Below are positions 26,618 through 34,746 of a stretch of DNA of 64,000 bases, piece by piece. The first letter of the stretch is position 1, and each line of letters opens with the position of its first letter. The stretch is from Mucilaginibacter lappiensis. GTDB taxonomy: Bacteria; Bacteroidota; Bacteroidia; Sphingobacteriales; Sphingobacteriaceae. A program made the translations under genes and the position numbers. The stretch covers positions 124,001 through 188,000 of the forward strand of contig NZ_FTMG01000003.1 of the NCBI RefSeq assembly GCF_900155965.1, read 5' to 3'. The notes beneath the pieces are model-generated. The model ran no database searches. It was not told the origin of the DNA and saw only the letters and a program-made list of their open reading frames with translations.

Positions 26618-27429
26618 ATGAAATTTATTTTAAGTTATTGCCTAATCTTTTTTGCATATCTAAATGTTGAAGCACAAACTTCGGGCGGGATAATAAGTAG
26701 AGATACATTGGTAAGATGCGTAATGGATCTTCGCAAAGACACAACTATTATAAATAACAAAGGAGCTGTAATAAATACTACCATATCTGGCACAGGCCTG
26801 TTTGTTCTTAGCGGAAAGGATATATATATATCGTTACCGCAGCTCATGTGGCTAAATCTATGGACTTTTCTTCTTACATCATTATGGGAGGCAGCAATGA
26901 TGTACCAAGGAAAGTTTATTTACTCGACTTGATACAGGAACGTAAACCAATATGGCAGTTCCACAATCGAGCTGACTTAGCTGTATTAAAACCCTCCCCT
27001 AAGAGGTCTATAGCCAATAGTGGCCTCCTTCAGGGGAAGTTTTTACCTACTAATTATATTAGTAAAGATTCTTCAAAGGCAGTGTCAAGAGATATCCAAC
27101 TAACTATAATTGGCTTCCCTTTGGGTATAGGGGTTGAAAAGCGTTTTTCTCCCCTAACATATCGCACATATCCATCAAGTGGATTTATTACCATGCAAAG
27201 GGCTGACTTGAAAACGATGTGTGAATTTCTACTTTTAGAAAATCCGAGCGTTGGAGGATATAGTGGAGGTCCGGTTTTTGACGTATCTCAGACAGTGATA
27301 AATTCAATGACTACTACCGGCTCTGGAACAATGTGTTACGGTTTTATACATGGTACACTTTCTGATGAAACTGGTGGCAAATTGGCTGCCATTACTCCAA
27401 GTTACTTTATGTTCGATCTTATAAAATAA
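26618..27429 (+). pseudogene. Trypsin-like serine protease with a dinucleotide-repeat frameshift
   Basis: Two frames together make one secreted S1-like protease. The first (26618-26932) has signal peptide MKFILSYCLIFFAYLNVEAQ and GTGLFVLSGKDIYI. The second continues with VTAAHVAKSM (His), RADLAVLK (Asp) and GGYSGGPVF (Ser), a complete triad. The switch lies in (AT)6 at 26820-26831. Removing one AT restores GKDIYIVTAAHV in a single frame, so the shift is +2. The gene is either inactivated or switched on and off by slippage. Downstream it ends 83 bp before a predicted ncRNA promoter. Confidence 0.85.
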
Positions 27430-27484
27430 GTATTTAGTTTCTGTCTCTTCTTGTTTCCAGAACGTGACTCGAAGATTGTCTCCC

Positions 27485-27795
27485 CAGCTTTTATCTCTCC
27501 CAAATTTTCGTTATATTTGTATACACCACAGCCCGGCTATCCGATCAAAAGGATAACCGGGCTGTTTAGTTAAAAGAAAAACAAGACCAAAAACCGATCG
27601 TTTGGTATGCAGTTATTTGATAGTCAATAATTTAATACTTTTTAAAGTTTTAAAAACCACTCAAAACCACACTGAAATTTGTTAAAAAGTGTTAAAATGA
27701 GTTTTTTTTGATCGGTTTTAAACTCTTTTTACGCTGTTTTTGAGCAGGAATTTGTTAAAATTCAAGGTTTAAAAAGTTTTTCTTCCGCACCCTTC
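27485..27795 (+). ncRNA. Conserved noncoding element, copy A (promoter, hairpin, AT-rich body)
   Basis: It starts with TTTATCT and TATATTTG (27512-27519), a Bacteroidota -7 match. Next is a hairpin at 27529-27564 with stem CAGCCCGG..CCGGGCTG extended by TATCC/GGATA. About 225 nt of AT-rich sequence follow, including AGTTATTTGATAGTCAAT, TTTGTTAAAAAGTGTTAAAA and GGTTTAAAAAGTTTTT. A homologous inverted copy lies at 37455-37765, where the stem reads TTTCC/GGAAA, a compensatory change. It lies just upstream of the sigma-factor gene on the same strand. It may be a small RNA or a regulatory leader; no known RNA family was recognised. Confidence 0.55.
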
Positions 27796-27880
27796 ATTTT
27801 CTTTAAAATAATTTAAAATGTTTTTGTCGGTCAATCGTCTTTATCTTTATAAGGAGTAAAAAAAATTGATAACCGCCATA

Positions 27881-28438
27881 ATGCCCGACGATAAGAACAG
27901 CCAAATTATACATACCATAAAAGCGTATGGTAAAAGCCTGTTGGGTTTTATTCGCCGGAGGGTAAAAAACGATGCCGATGCCGAGGATATTCTGCAGGAT
28001 GTCTGGTACCAGTTTAGTTCGGTGATCAATTCAGAACCTATTGAACAAACAAGCGCCTGGCTTTATAAGGTAGCACGCAATAAAATAACCGACAAGCATA
28101 AAAAAAAGACGGAAACCCTGTTGGATGATATGCTTACCGGTGAGGACGAGGAGGAGGATACAGCCGATTTTAAGGCTATTTTATTCACCGAGACTAGCAC
28201 CCCCGAAACGGAATATCTGCGCAACCTGTTTTGGGACCAGCTATTTATTGCACTGGACGAATTGCCCAACGAGCAAAAGGATGTATTTGTATGGCACGAA
28301 CTGGATGACATGTCGTTCCAGGAAATTGCCGATATCACTGGCGAAAAAATGCAAACCCTGGTATCGCGCAAAAGATATGCAGTGCTGCATTTGCGTAAAC
28401 GCTTACAACAATTGTATAAAGAAATAACAGAATATTAA
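27881..28438 (+). CDS. ECF-type RNA polymerase sigma factor
   Basis: The 185-residue protein has sigma region 2 (LLGFIRRRVKNDADAEDILQ, then DVWYQF) and region 4 (LDELPNEQKDVFVWHELDDM, SFQEIADITGEKMQTLVSRK). An acidic linker (DEEEDTADF) lies between. Start 27881 (MPDDKN) is preferred; 27866 would be TTG. It precedes a membrane protein gene by 49 bp, an arrangement that suggests that gene encodes an anti-sigma or target. The conserved noncoding element upstream could be its leader. Confidence 0.9.
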   Translation: MPDDKNSQIIHTIKAYGKSLLGFIRRRVKNDADAEDILQDVWYQFSSVINSEPIEQTSAWLYKVARNKITDKHKKKTETLLDDMLTGEDEEEDTADFKAILFTETSTPETEYLRNLFWDQLFIALDELPNEQKDVFVWHELDDMSFQEIADITGEKMQTLVSRKRYAVLHLRKRLQQLYKEITEY

Positions 28439-28487
28439 ATGATGGCGGGCACAATGCCTGTCGCACAAAAAATTAAAGATCAAGAAA

Positions 28488-28892
28488 ATGAAAAAAGTAT
28501 TTTATAGAGGGCGTTTTATATTTATCCCGCTGGCAGTCGCCGCCTTCCTGTCGCTCATCAGCTTCGTAGTGATGCAGTTGTGGAACAACTTATTACCCGA
28601 TATTTTGCATCTGGGGACCATTACCTTTTGGCAGGCCATGGGCATATTTATTTTATGTAAGCTATTGTTTGGTTTTGGTAAAGGAGGCGGACGCCCCGGT
28701 TGGGGCGGCGGCGGTTTTATGCGTGCCCGCATGGCCGAGCGTTTTAAAAACATGAGCCCGGAGCAACAGGAAAAATTCAAAGCCAAAATGCGCGACCGTA
28801 TGTGTAACTGGAACGACCGTGACCGGGGCTTTGGAAAGTTTGATCGTGAATGGAACGACTTTAAAGCCGAAGGGGAAAAGAAAGGGGAATAG
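28488..28892 (+). CDS. Small membrane protein following the sigma factor, possible regulator
   Basis: The 134-residue product has two hydrophobic segments (about 12-33, 42-61), a Gly-rich stretch (GKGGGRPGWGGGGF) and a charged C-terminal region (MSPEQQEKFKAKMRDRM). The latter resembles the helical MxPEQ pattern of Spy/CpxP-like proteins, but the match is weak. Operon position after an ECF sigma gene makes an anti-sigma or envelope-stress role plausible; that is inference. The stop codon is part of a heptad repeat. Confidence 0.7.
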   Translation: MKKVFYRGRFIFIPLAVAAFLSLISFVVMQLWNNLLPDILHLGTITFWQAMGIFILCKLLFGFGKGGGRPGWGGGGFMRARMAERFKNMSPEQQEKFKAKMRDRMCNWNDRDRGFGKFDREWNDFKAEGEKKGE

Positions 28893-28975
28893 AGTCAAGA
28901 CATTAGAATCAAGATTAAAGTTTGTCAGTATCATTTCACTCTTGATTCTTGGCTCTTAATTCTAACAATTAACAA
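28888..28975. repeat. Heptad-word hairpin (AATCAAG family)
   Basis: AGAGTCAAGACATTAGAATC (28892 on) faces CTCTTGATTCTTGGCTCTTA (28940-28959). The upstream stop TAG belongs to the left arm. A near-identical arm starts at 29204. Confidence 0.75.
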
Positions 28976-28990
28976 TATAATGCTATTAAA

Positions 28991-29206
28991 ATGGATGTGC
29001 TGGTATTTTCAACAAGCGTTAAAGAACGGCGTCAGGTAAGCAGGGTAACAACCCTGCTTACCAAAATTCCGGCTATTATGCAATGGAACTTTGACCTGGA
29101 AGACTGTGATAATATATTGCGTATTGAGGCTGAAGGTGTATGCCCGCGCCGAATTGAAACGCTTTTACAAAAGGCCGGCATCCAATGCCAGGAACTGGAG
29201 TATTAA
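28991..29206 (+). CDS. Small conserved protein, ferredoxin-like fold suspected
   Basis: The 71 residues show a beta-alpha-beta-beta-alpha-like order (MDVLVFSTSVKERRQV, IMQWNFDLEDC, ILRIEAEG, RRIETLLQKAGIQCQELEY) similar in plan to metal-binding HMA domains but without a CxxC. It is probably co-transcribed with the sigma-factor genes, with a hairpin between. Function unknown. The stop codon TAA starts a repeat. Confidence 0.65.
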   Translation: MDVLVFSTSVKERRQVSRVTTLLTKIPAIMQWNFDLEDCDNILRIEAEGVCPRRIETLLQKAGIQCQELEY

Positions 29207-29342
29207 GAAGCAAGACATTAGAATCAAGATAAAAGCAAACACAGGCGGTTGATCTAAATATCTTTAGTAATTTAAAAAGGTCGAATTAACCTATTTTCCC
29301 CTGTCTTGATTCTTGACTCTAATGTCTTGCTTCTTATTCTTA
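29204..29342. repeat. Heptad-word hairpin between convergent genes
   Basis: A perfect 17-bp arm pair, 29206-29222 (AGAAGCAAGACATTAGA) with 29318-29334, is separated by 95 bp. Additional AATCAAGA/TCTTGA words extend it. Both flanking stop codons lie within its arms. Confidence 0.85.
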
Positions 29343-29837
29343 TTTCCCCTTTGCCGGACTATTGATCTCAATCCAATATCCGTCAGGGTCCTGAAAATAA
29401 AGCTGCAGAACGCCATCAGGCCTTAAGGTTGGCTCCTTGCTATCGCCTTTCCAATTGCCGTAAGGAATATGTAACTCGTTAAGCTTTTTGGCAAATTCTT
29501 TTACAGAACCTACAGCAAAGCAAAGATGCTCGGTAATATCGTGCTTATAAGTACAATTACCCTGTATAGCGTGTAGTTTTACATGGTTCCCCAAGCTGTA
29601 CCACTGATGCAGCGTATCAGCAAATGGGTTGGGTACTTTTTGCAAGTGCATTACTTCGGTATAAAACGCGGTGCTTTTTTTAAGATCGCGCACACAAATA
29701 GCTATATGATCAACTACGGGAGCAGTATCAGTTGCCATTTGGGCCTGACAAAAGCGAGGTAAAACAAATATCAGCAAAAATACACCCCATTTTAGCCTGT
29801 CGGCCTTATGCGAACTTAAATTCAAAAAAATGCTCAT
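29340..29837 (-). CDS. Secreted VOC/glyoxalase-fold protein
   Basis: The 165 residues begin with a signal-like segment (LKWGVFLLIFVLPRFCQA), then one vicinal-oxygen-chelate domain: VDHIAICVRDLKKSTAFYTE, LHQWYSLGNHVKLHAI, HLCFAVGSVKEFAKKL and YFQDPDGYWIEINSPAKG. H in VDHIAI, E or H in HLCF and E in WIEI are candidate metal ligands. VOC proteins act on many substrates, so none is named. Export is unusual for the fold and suggests a periplasmic role. Confidence 0.85.
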   Translation of the reverse strand: MSIFLNLSSHKADRLKWGVFLLIFVLPRFCQAQMATDTAPVVDHIAICVRDLKKSTAFYTEVMHLQKVPNPFADTLHQWYSLGNHVKLHAIQGNCTYKHDITEHLCFAVGSVKEFAKKLNELHIPYGNWKGDSKEPTLRPDGVLQLYFQDPDGYWIEINSPAKGK

Positions 29838-29909
29838 GTGAAGTTTTGGTTTTAAAGCCTAAAGATATAGGTTTAAATGAGGTAGCAATTAAAGTCAGTG
29901 AATTGTTAC

Positions 29910-30164
29910 TTAGCAGGATACCTGAGAGTTAAAATCGCGACAGGGAACATAATATAAAGAATTGTTACGGTTCCAGTCATCTATATCTATTAGCCCGGCC
30001 CGGGTTTGATAGTGTCTGTCGTCATTGGGGCATTTAACCACATAAAGGCCTGCCGCATCAGCTTTAATCACAGGGCGTGCCCCGCAAGTTTTGCAAAGTT
30101 TGCAGCAAATAGATTTGGGTATGGTCAAATAGCCATTCATAGCATTTTTTACGGGTAAACCCAT
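29910..30164 (-). CDS. Small cysteine-rich protein, likely zinc-binding
   Basis: The 84 residues contain ICCKLCKTCGARP and VVKCPNDD, two cysteine knuckles that could hold zinc; no other feature is known. A shorter start at MNGYLTIPKS is possible. The coding frame lacks any family match I can name and sits alone, so it is a modest call. Confidence 0.5.
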   Translation of the reverse strand: MGLPVKNAMNGYLTIPKSICCKLCKTCGARPVIKADAAGLYVVKCPNDDRHYQTRAGLIDIDDWNRNNSLYYVPCRDFNSQVSC

Positions 30165-30341
30165 GATGTAGTTACCCGCTTACCACAATTTACAGCTTAA
30201 AAATGAACTTATGGAAAAGCATTTTATTCATTTAACATATACTACAATTGCCTCCATTTAAACGTATGGGAGCATCAATTTCTTTTGTTACTTTTAAGAT
30301 CATTTAAACTTTATGCAACCAACCTTAGAGCAATAACAAGC

Positions 30342-31013
30342 ATGGAACAAAGCACATCTCCACACAAACCCAATAAACCTGCAACCATTTACGCAGCAGC
30401 AGCCGGACTTGTAGTATGGTTCGCTTTGATATTACAGGTAAGCATCTCGATACCGGCCTATATACAAGAAGGCCATACTTGGGCCGGGGCCGTTATACAA
30501 ATACTAAGTTTTTTTACTATCCAAAGTAATTTAATGGTTGGCGTTTGTTTGGGGGTCTTATTATTAAAACCCTCGAACGCCTTTTACAGATTTTTTTCAA
30601 AAGGATACGTGCTCAGTGGTATCTGCTTATATATTATAGTAGTTGGCCTTGTTTACAACATTATTCTGCGTAGCTTATGGCATCCCGAAGGTCTGTTTAA
30701 AGTAGCCGATGAATTACTGCACTCCTTAAACCCACTATTATTTGTTATTTACTGGCTGATTTTTGCGCCACCGGAAAAATTAAAATGGATGCAATCTATA
30801 AACTGGCTCTGGTTTCCGTTCTTATATTTGGTATATACACTTATCCGCGGAGCTATAACCCAGCTTTATCCCTATCCTTTTGTTAATGTAGTTAAATTAG
30901 GATATGGTCATGTGTTGATCAACTCATTGGTATTATTGGTTGTTTTTTTAGGGCTGGGGTTATTGCTTGTTTTTATAAGCCGCATAATTAAAACAAAGCA
31001 GCTATCTATTTAA
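30342..31013 (+). CDS. Pr6Pr family membrane protein
   Basis: The 223-residue protein has six hydrophobic segments and the family's polar motifs: FFTIQSNLMVGVCLG, then LLHSLNPLLFVIYWLIFAPP, and LWFPFLYLVYTLIRGAITQL near the fifth helix. Pr6Pr proteins are integral membrane proteins, related to FAR-17a/AIG1, whose substrates are unknown. The start at 30342 (MEQSTSPHKPN) is chosen over 30285, which would add a non-family N-terminus. A strong terminator follows 32 bp downstream. Confidence 0.85.
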   Translation: MEQSTSPHKPNKPATIYAAAAGLVVWFALILQVSISIPAYIQEGHTWAGAVIQILSFFTIQSNLMVGVCLGVLLLKPSNAFYRFFSKGYVLSGICLYIIVVGLVYNIILRSLWHPEGLFKVADELLHSLNPLLFVIYWLIFAPPEKLKWMQSINWLWFPFLYLVYTLIRGAITQLYPYPFVNVVKLGYGHVLINSLVLLVVFLGLGLLLVFISRIIKTKQLSI

Positions 31014-31045
31014 TTACCAACAACAAATAAGGTTTGTAAGTGGGG

Positions 31046-31095
31046 CCATAAAATAAGAAAGCCCAGCTTAACAGCGGGGCTTTCTTATTTTATGG
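31046..31095. terminator. Bidirectional intrinsic terminator
   Basis: A perfect 19-bp stem pairs 31046-31064 (CCATAAAATAAGAAAGCCC) with 31077-31095 around a 12-nt loop. It lies between the convergent Pr6Pr gene and a small minus-strand gene, with AT runs in both arms. Confidence 0.9.
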
Positions 31096-31135
31096 TGTAT
31101 TAACAGGTTAAAAATTTGTATATATTATTGGGTGC

Positions 31136-31333
31136 TCAATCGTTCCACAAATAACTTTTGTGACCAGATCTGGCAAGTTTATTTTCTATAAAAAAATCTT
31201 CTTTCTGCAAACATTCATTGGTATGCACGTCTTCGTCGGCGTTTACTTTTATTACACTGCCGGCCACTTGAGTAACTATACTTGATAAAGTAGCTACTTC
31301 GCTATCTGGTATTTGAATTGTTAATATTGCCAT
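31136..31333 (-). CDS. Small hypothetical protein, antitoxin-like N-terminus
   Basis: The 65 residues start MAILTIQIPDSEVATLSSIV, which resembles the N-terminal strand and helix of small ribbon-helix-helix or antitoxin-like proteins, then VIKVNADEDVHTNE and a polar tail. No toxin partner is adjacent. The call rests on composition, position before a terminator and the start codon, not on a family match. Confidence 0.5.
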   Translation of the reverse strand: MAILTIQIPDSEVATLSSIVTQVAGSVIKVNADEDVHTNECLQKEDFFIENKLARSGHKSYLWND

Positions 31334-31536
31334 AATGGTAGATGTTTGATGTTAATGTTTGGTATTCAAAAATATGCAATTGCTATTTAGGCAATGTTTA
31401 AAAAAAGTAAAATTAGAGCCATAATTTGATGACAATTTTACATTTTTTGCATTTTATAACTCAAACGCGTTGCTGGCTATGCGTATTATGCCTGCTATAG
31501 CTTTGTTACGCTTCTTTAACAAATTTTAACAACAAA

Positions 31537-32394
31537 CTACTCCTTCCCTTTGGTAACCAGCACCCAATCAACAAACACTTTAGCTTCGCCGGCTTTTATC
31601 TTATTTACGGTGCTTTCTGAGATCCCATAATAGGGTTTGGAGATTTTGTTGTACCCGCCCGGGTATCCTCCACCCAGGGCGAAATTAAGGATAATGAATT
31701 TTTTGTTATCAAAAGCCCAGCGCCCATATTTTTCAACCATAGGTTTGGTCACTGTATAAGTTACCTTACCATCAACTTTAAATATCAGGCTGGTTGGGCT
31801 CCAGTCAACCGAATAAACGTGCCATTGGGTAACATCTGTGCCTGATGCAAAATGCGCCCGGTAAGCCAAAGGTGTATTACCAAAATAATTGGGACCATGC
31901 AGGGCGTGACTCACCCAAGTGGAATCGCCAATGGTTTCCATCATATCGATCTCGCCGCAATCGGGCCATTTACCGTTTCCCAAGGCCCAGAATGCCGGCC
32001 ATAACCCGGCTCCTGCGGTCATTTTCATTCGTGCCGATGCTGTGCCATAGGTAAATTCCATCTTGCTACGGGTATTTATCCGACCAGATATAAAATCATA
32101 GCTTTTTTTCTCCTTACTCATAAAGCCAGGTTGATATATAGCTTTCAGCACCAACGCGCCATTTATCGCGCCTTCCGCATCCTTACCTTTTACCATATAT
32201 ATAGTAGCCGTCGAATCAACATACGCTTGTTGCTCGTCATTCACAGTCTGGCCTGTAACTTCTACATTCCATTTGTTCCTGTCGAGGTTTTGTTCATTGA
32301 AATCCTCAAAAAACACCGTATCGGTTTTGGTTTGCTGCGCGTTGGTATGTAAGGCTATTAATAAGCCTGCGGATAATAAATAGTATAGTTTCAT
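31537..32394 (-). CDS. Secreted glycoside hydrolase family 16 enzyme
   Basis: The 285-residue protein has signal peptide MKLYYLLSAGLLIALHTNAQ and a GH16 jelly roll. The catalytic loop reads GEIDMMETIGD, with nucleophile E148, D150 and acid/base E153. FEDFNEQNLDRNKWNVEV and FALGGGYPGGYN also fit. GH16 enzymes cut beta-1,3 or beta-1,3-1,4 glucans and agar- or carrageenan-type polymers; the substrate is not decided here. It stands alone, without SusC/SusD, so it is not part of a typical utilisation locus. Confidence 0.92.
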   Translation of the reverse strand: MKLYYLLSAGLLIALHTNAQQTKTDTVFFEDFNEQNLDRNKWNVEVTGQTVNDEQQAYVDSTATIYMVKGKDAEGAINGALVLKAIYQPGFMSKEKKSYDFISGRINTRSKMEFTYGTASARMKMTAGAGLWPAFWALGNGKWPDCGEIDMMETIGDSTWVSHALHGPNYFGNTPLAYRAHFASGTDVTQWHVYSVDWSPTSLIFKVDGKVTYTVTKPMVEKYGRWAFDNKKFIILNFALGGGYPGGYNKISKPYYGISESTVNKIKAGEAKVFVDWVLVTKGKE

Positions 32395-32409
32395 TGCTAT
32401 GTTTAATTA

Positions 32410-32510
32410 TAGCTAAGATAAGAATCAAGAGCCCAGAGTCAAGAATCAAGACGCGGGTGTAACAATCCTGAATAATTTCTTGGTTCTTGATTCTTAACTC
32501 TTATCCACTT
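32410..32510. repeat. Heptad-word hairpin (AATCAAG family)
   Basis: AGAATCAAGAGCCCAGAGTC (32420 on) faces GGTTCTTGATTCTTAACTCT (32482-32501) across about 30 bp. It lies between the divergent GH16 and metallophosphoesterase genes. Confidence 0.75.
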
Positions 32511-32543
32511 CTTTTTCTAAATTGCAGGTTAATACCTATTTAT

Positions 32544-33797
32544 ATGCACGGCAGTGGTTTTTTAAAAGTATTTCTCATTATTTCGGCTATCAGTCTATTA
32601 TTCGACTGGTATATTTTTTCTGGACTTAAAACATTAAGTGCCGATTGGCAATCGCAGCTGTGGCGTAATATCATGTTATTTGGCTACCTGTTTATTTCTG
32701 TCGGGGTTGTTGCTTTGTTCCTGATCGGTTTTGGCAGTTTTAGTACGGCTAACGGCATGCGCCCTTTTCATGAGTGGATATTGAGTTTGTTTATCACGTT
32801 TTTCCTAACCAAATTGGCATTTGTTATTGTTTTATCGTTGGGTGATCTGGGCCGGTTCATTGTTGGTTTATTCAAGCTCGCCAATCGTTCTGGTAACCAA
32901 CCAATATTCCCGGCCCGCCGTAAGTTTATCAGCGAAATAGCGGTATTAGTTGCTGCTATTCCGTTTACCTCCATGTTTTATGCCATGTTCAAGGGTAAAT
33001 ACGATTATAAGCTGCATCGCACCACCCTCTACTTTGATGATTTGCCAGATGCTTTTAACGGCTTTACGATAACGCAGTTATCGGATATCCATTCAGGTAG
33101 TTTTGATAATACCGAAGCCATGCAACGGGGAATTGATATGGCTAAAGCTCAAAAAAGCGACCTGTTTGTTTTTACCGGTGACCTGGTTAATAATGCTGCC
33201 TTTGAAATTGAGCCTTATATTGACCGTTTTAGCCAAATCAAGGCTCCACATGGACAATTCTCGATATTGGGCAACCACGATTATGGCGATTATATACACT
33301 GGGATAGTGATCAGGAAAAGGCGGCCAATCTGGATAAGCTAAAGCAACATCACCAGACATTAGGTTACCGCCTTTTACTGGACGAAAATGTGACCATTGA
33401 AAAAAGCGGTCAAAAAATATCACTTATTGGTATCCAAAACTGGGGGCGCGGCTTTATACAAATAGGCAATCTGAATAAAGCATTGCAAGGTGTACCTAAA
33501 GATGCTTTTAAGATATTATTATCTCATGACCCAACCCACTGGGAAGAGCAGGTTCGTTATAACGAAACCAATATTCACCTCACCCTTTCTGGTCATACTC
33601 ATGGGGCACAGTTTGGTGTGGAAATTCCGGGTTTCAGATGGAGCCCGGTAAAATATCGCTATCTCGACTGGGCTGGCCTGGCCAATGAAAAAAACCGATA
33701 CCTATATGTGAATCGTGGTTTTGGTTTCCTGGCATTTTCAGGCAGGTTAGGCATATGGCCGGAAATCACCGTTATTGAATTAAGGAAGAAAGCATAA
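32544..33797 (+). CDS. Membrane-anchored metallophosphoesterase (YkuE-like)
   Basis: The 417-residue protein has four or five N-terminal membrane helices (about 1-155) and a calcineurin-like phosphoesterase domain: QLSDIHSGSFDN, FTGDLVNN, GNHDYGDY, LSHDPTHWEE and SGHTHGAQFG carry the metal-binding and catalytic residues. Such proteins hydrolyse phosphoesters, some on UDP-diacylglucosamine or phospholipids; the substrate here is unknown. The start at 32544 fits the first helix. A repeat hairpin follows its stop. Confidence 0.9.
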   Translation: MHGSGFLKVFLIISAISLLFDWYIFSGLKTLSADWQSQLWRNIMLFGYLFISVGVVALFLIGFGSFSTANGMRPFHEWILSLFITFFLTKLAFVIVLSLGDLGRFIVGLFKLANRSGNQPIFPARRKFISEIAVLVAAIPFTSMFYAMFKGKYDYKLHRTTLYFDDLPDAFNGFTITQLSDIHSGSFDNTEAMQRGIDMAKAQKSDLFVFTGDLVNNAAFEIEPYIDRFSQIKAPHGQFSILGNHDYGDYIHWDSDQEKAANLDKLKQHHQTLGYRLLLDENVTIEKSGQKISLIGIQNWGRGFIQIGNLNKALQGVPKDAFKILLSHDPTHWEEQVRYNETNIHLTLSGHTHGAQFGVEIPGFRWSPVKYRYLDWAGLANEKNRYLYVNRGFGFLAFSGRLGIWPEITVIELRKKA

Positions 33798-33871
33798 ACG
33801 GATTGATAATCGTTTTTTACAGACTAAAAAAGTGCAAAGCCGTTAAAATATAACGAGCTATTGATTATCGA

Positions 33872-33940
33872 CAATCCGCAAAAATACTCCGTGAAAACAC
33901 GGTGCCTCCATAAGTAAAAATACGGTGTTTTCACGGATTG
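33872..33940. repeat. Inverted repeat CCGTGAAAACACGG type
   Basis: A perfect 13-bp stem pairs 33888-33900 (TCCGTGAAAACAC) with 33925-33937. An outer CAATCCG could pair instead with CGGATTG, giving two mutually exclusive folds. It sits downstream of the metallophosphoesterase gene. Confidence 0.75.
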
Positions 33941-33997
33941 ACTCGTTAGCATTTATTTCAGAGTTTTAAAATATTCAAACCCTGATAATATTTAACG

Positions 33998-34288
33998 ATG
34001 CCCTTACAAATAACCGGAGTAAACAGCACAACTGGTGAGTATGATAATCCTTACCTGGCTATTAACTCACTGGTGTGGGTCGATGACTACACACAAAATC
34101 GCGGAATAACTACAAGAGATGTGCTTTTTGACTGGATCAATGACAATGGTACAGCCTATGTTTTAGACGAAGAAGGCAATAAAGCCAAACTACTTACTGC
34201 AACCACTAAAAGTGGCTACAAGTATGTAAAAACGGCTTTTGATGAAACAAAACCCGACAAGTTACTAAAACTGCTGGCTACGAAATAG
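33998..34288 (+). CDS. DUF3892 protein
   Basis: The 96 residues match DUF3892 in shape: MPLQITGVNSTTGEYDNPYL, VWVDDYTQNRGITTRDVLFD, AYVLDEEGNKAKL and KSGYKYVKTAFDETKPDKLL. The family consists of short, mostly beta proteins of unknown role. It is followed by a strong terminator and looks like a single-gene unit. Confidence 0.75.
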   Translation: MPLQITGVNSTTGEYDNPYLAINSLVWVDDYTQNRGITTRDVLFDWINDNGTAYVLDEEGNKAKLLTATTKSGYKYVKTAFDETKPDKLLKLLATK

Positions 34289-34315
34289 CAAAATACCTTA
34301 ACCTTATCGTACTTG

Positions 34316-34350
34316 CACCCGTCATAAAAAATGGCGGGTGTTTGTTTTTT
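34316..34350 (+). terminator. Intrinsic terminator after DUF3892
   Basis: Stem CACCCG..CAT pairs with ATG..CGGGTG, followed by TTTGTTTTTT. It is a classic rho-independent end. Confidence 0.85.
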
Positions 34351-34746
34351 ACAGGAATACCAAAATCAAACCTGTAACCTACTATTATCCCACTAAATCA
34401 TCATAGTAGTATACAGCAAGTTTCGGGTTTAGCCGCTGCACTCAACAGCGTAGTTTTGAATAAATAAACAAACAGAATTAGGTAATTAAATTAGTATTTA
34501 CCAACATAAAAAGATCAGACGTGCTACGTTTTAACTTCTTTCAAGCAAACACTTGCTAAACTTTTAGCAACCCTTTCTTTACCCTGAAAGATAATTAAAT
34601 CAGATTTATTGCTGTTTCCAAAGGCATGATTCAAATTTCCGCAGCTCAATTATGCGTTCAAACACTAAATAGACACTTTTGTTGAATTAAATTCATTTTT
34701 TATTAACTATATTGAATTTAATTCACTAAATACTTAATATTACAGA
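34351..34746. promoter_or_regulatory. Regulatory gap upstream of the Lrp gene with two palindromes
   Basis: No ORF of note lies in this 396-bp gap. Near its right end are GAATTAAATTC (34684-34694) and GAATTTAATTC (34714-34724), both near-perfect palindromes with centres 30 bp apart, about three helical turns. They suit an Lrp dimer array and are candidate autoregulatory sites. The remainder shows no repeat family or RNA motif that I recognise. Confidence 0.5.

Noticed and set aside
31136..31333. Toxin-antitoxin module
   Set aside because: Only an antitoxin-like N-terminus is visible and no toxin gene is near.
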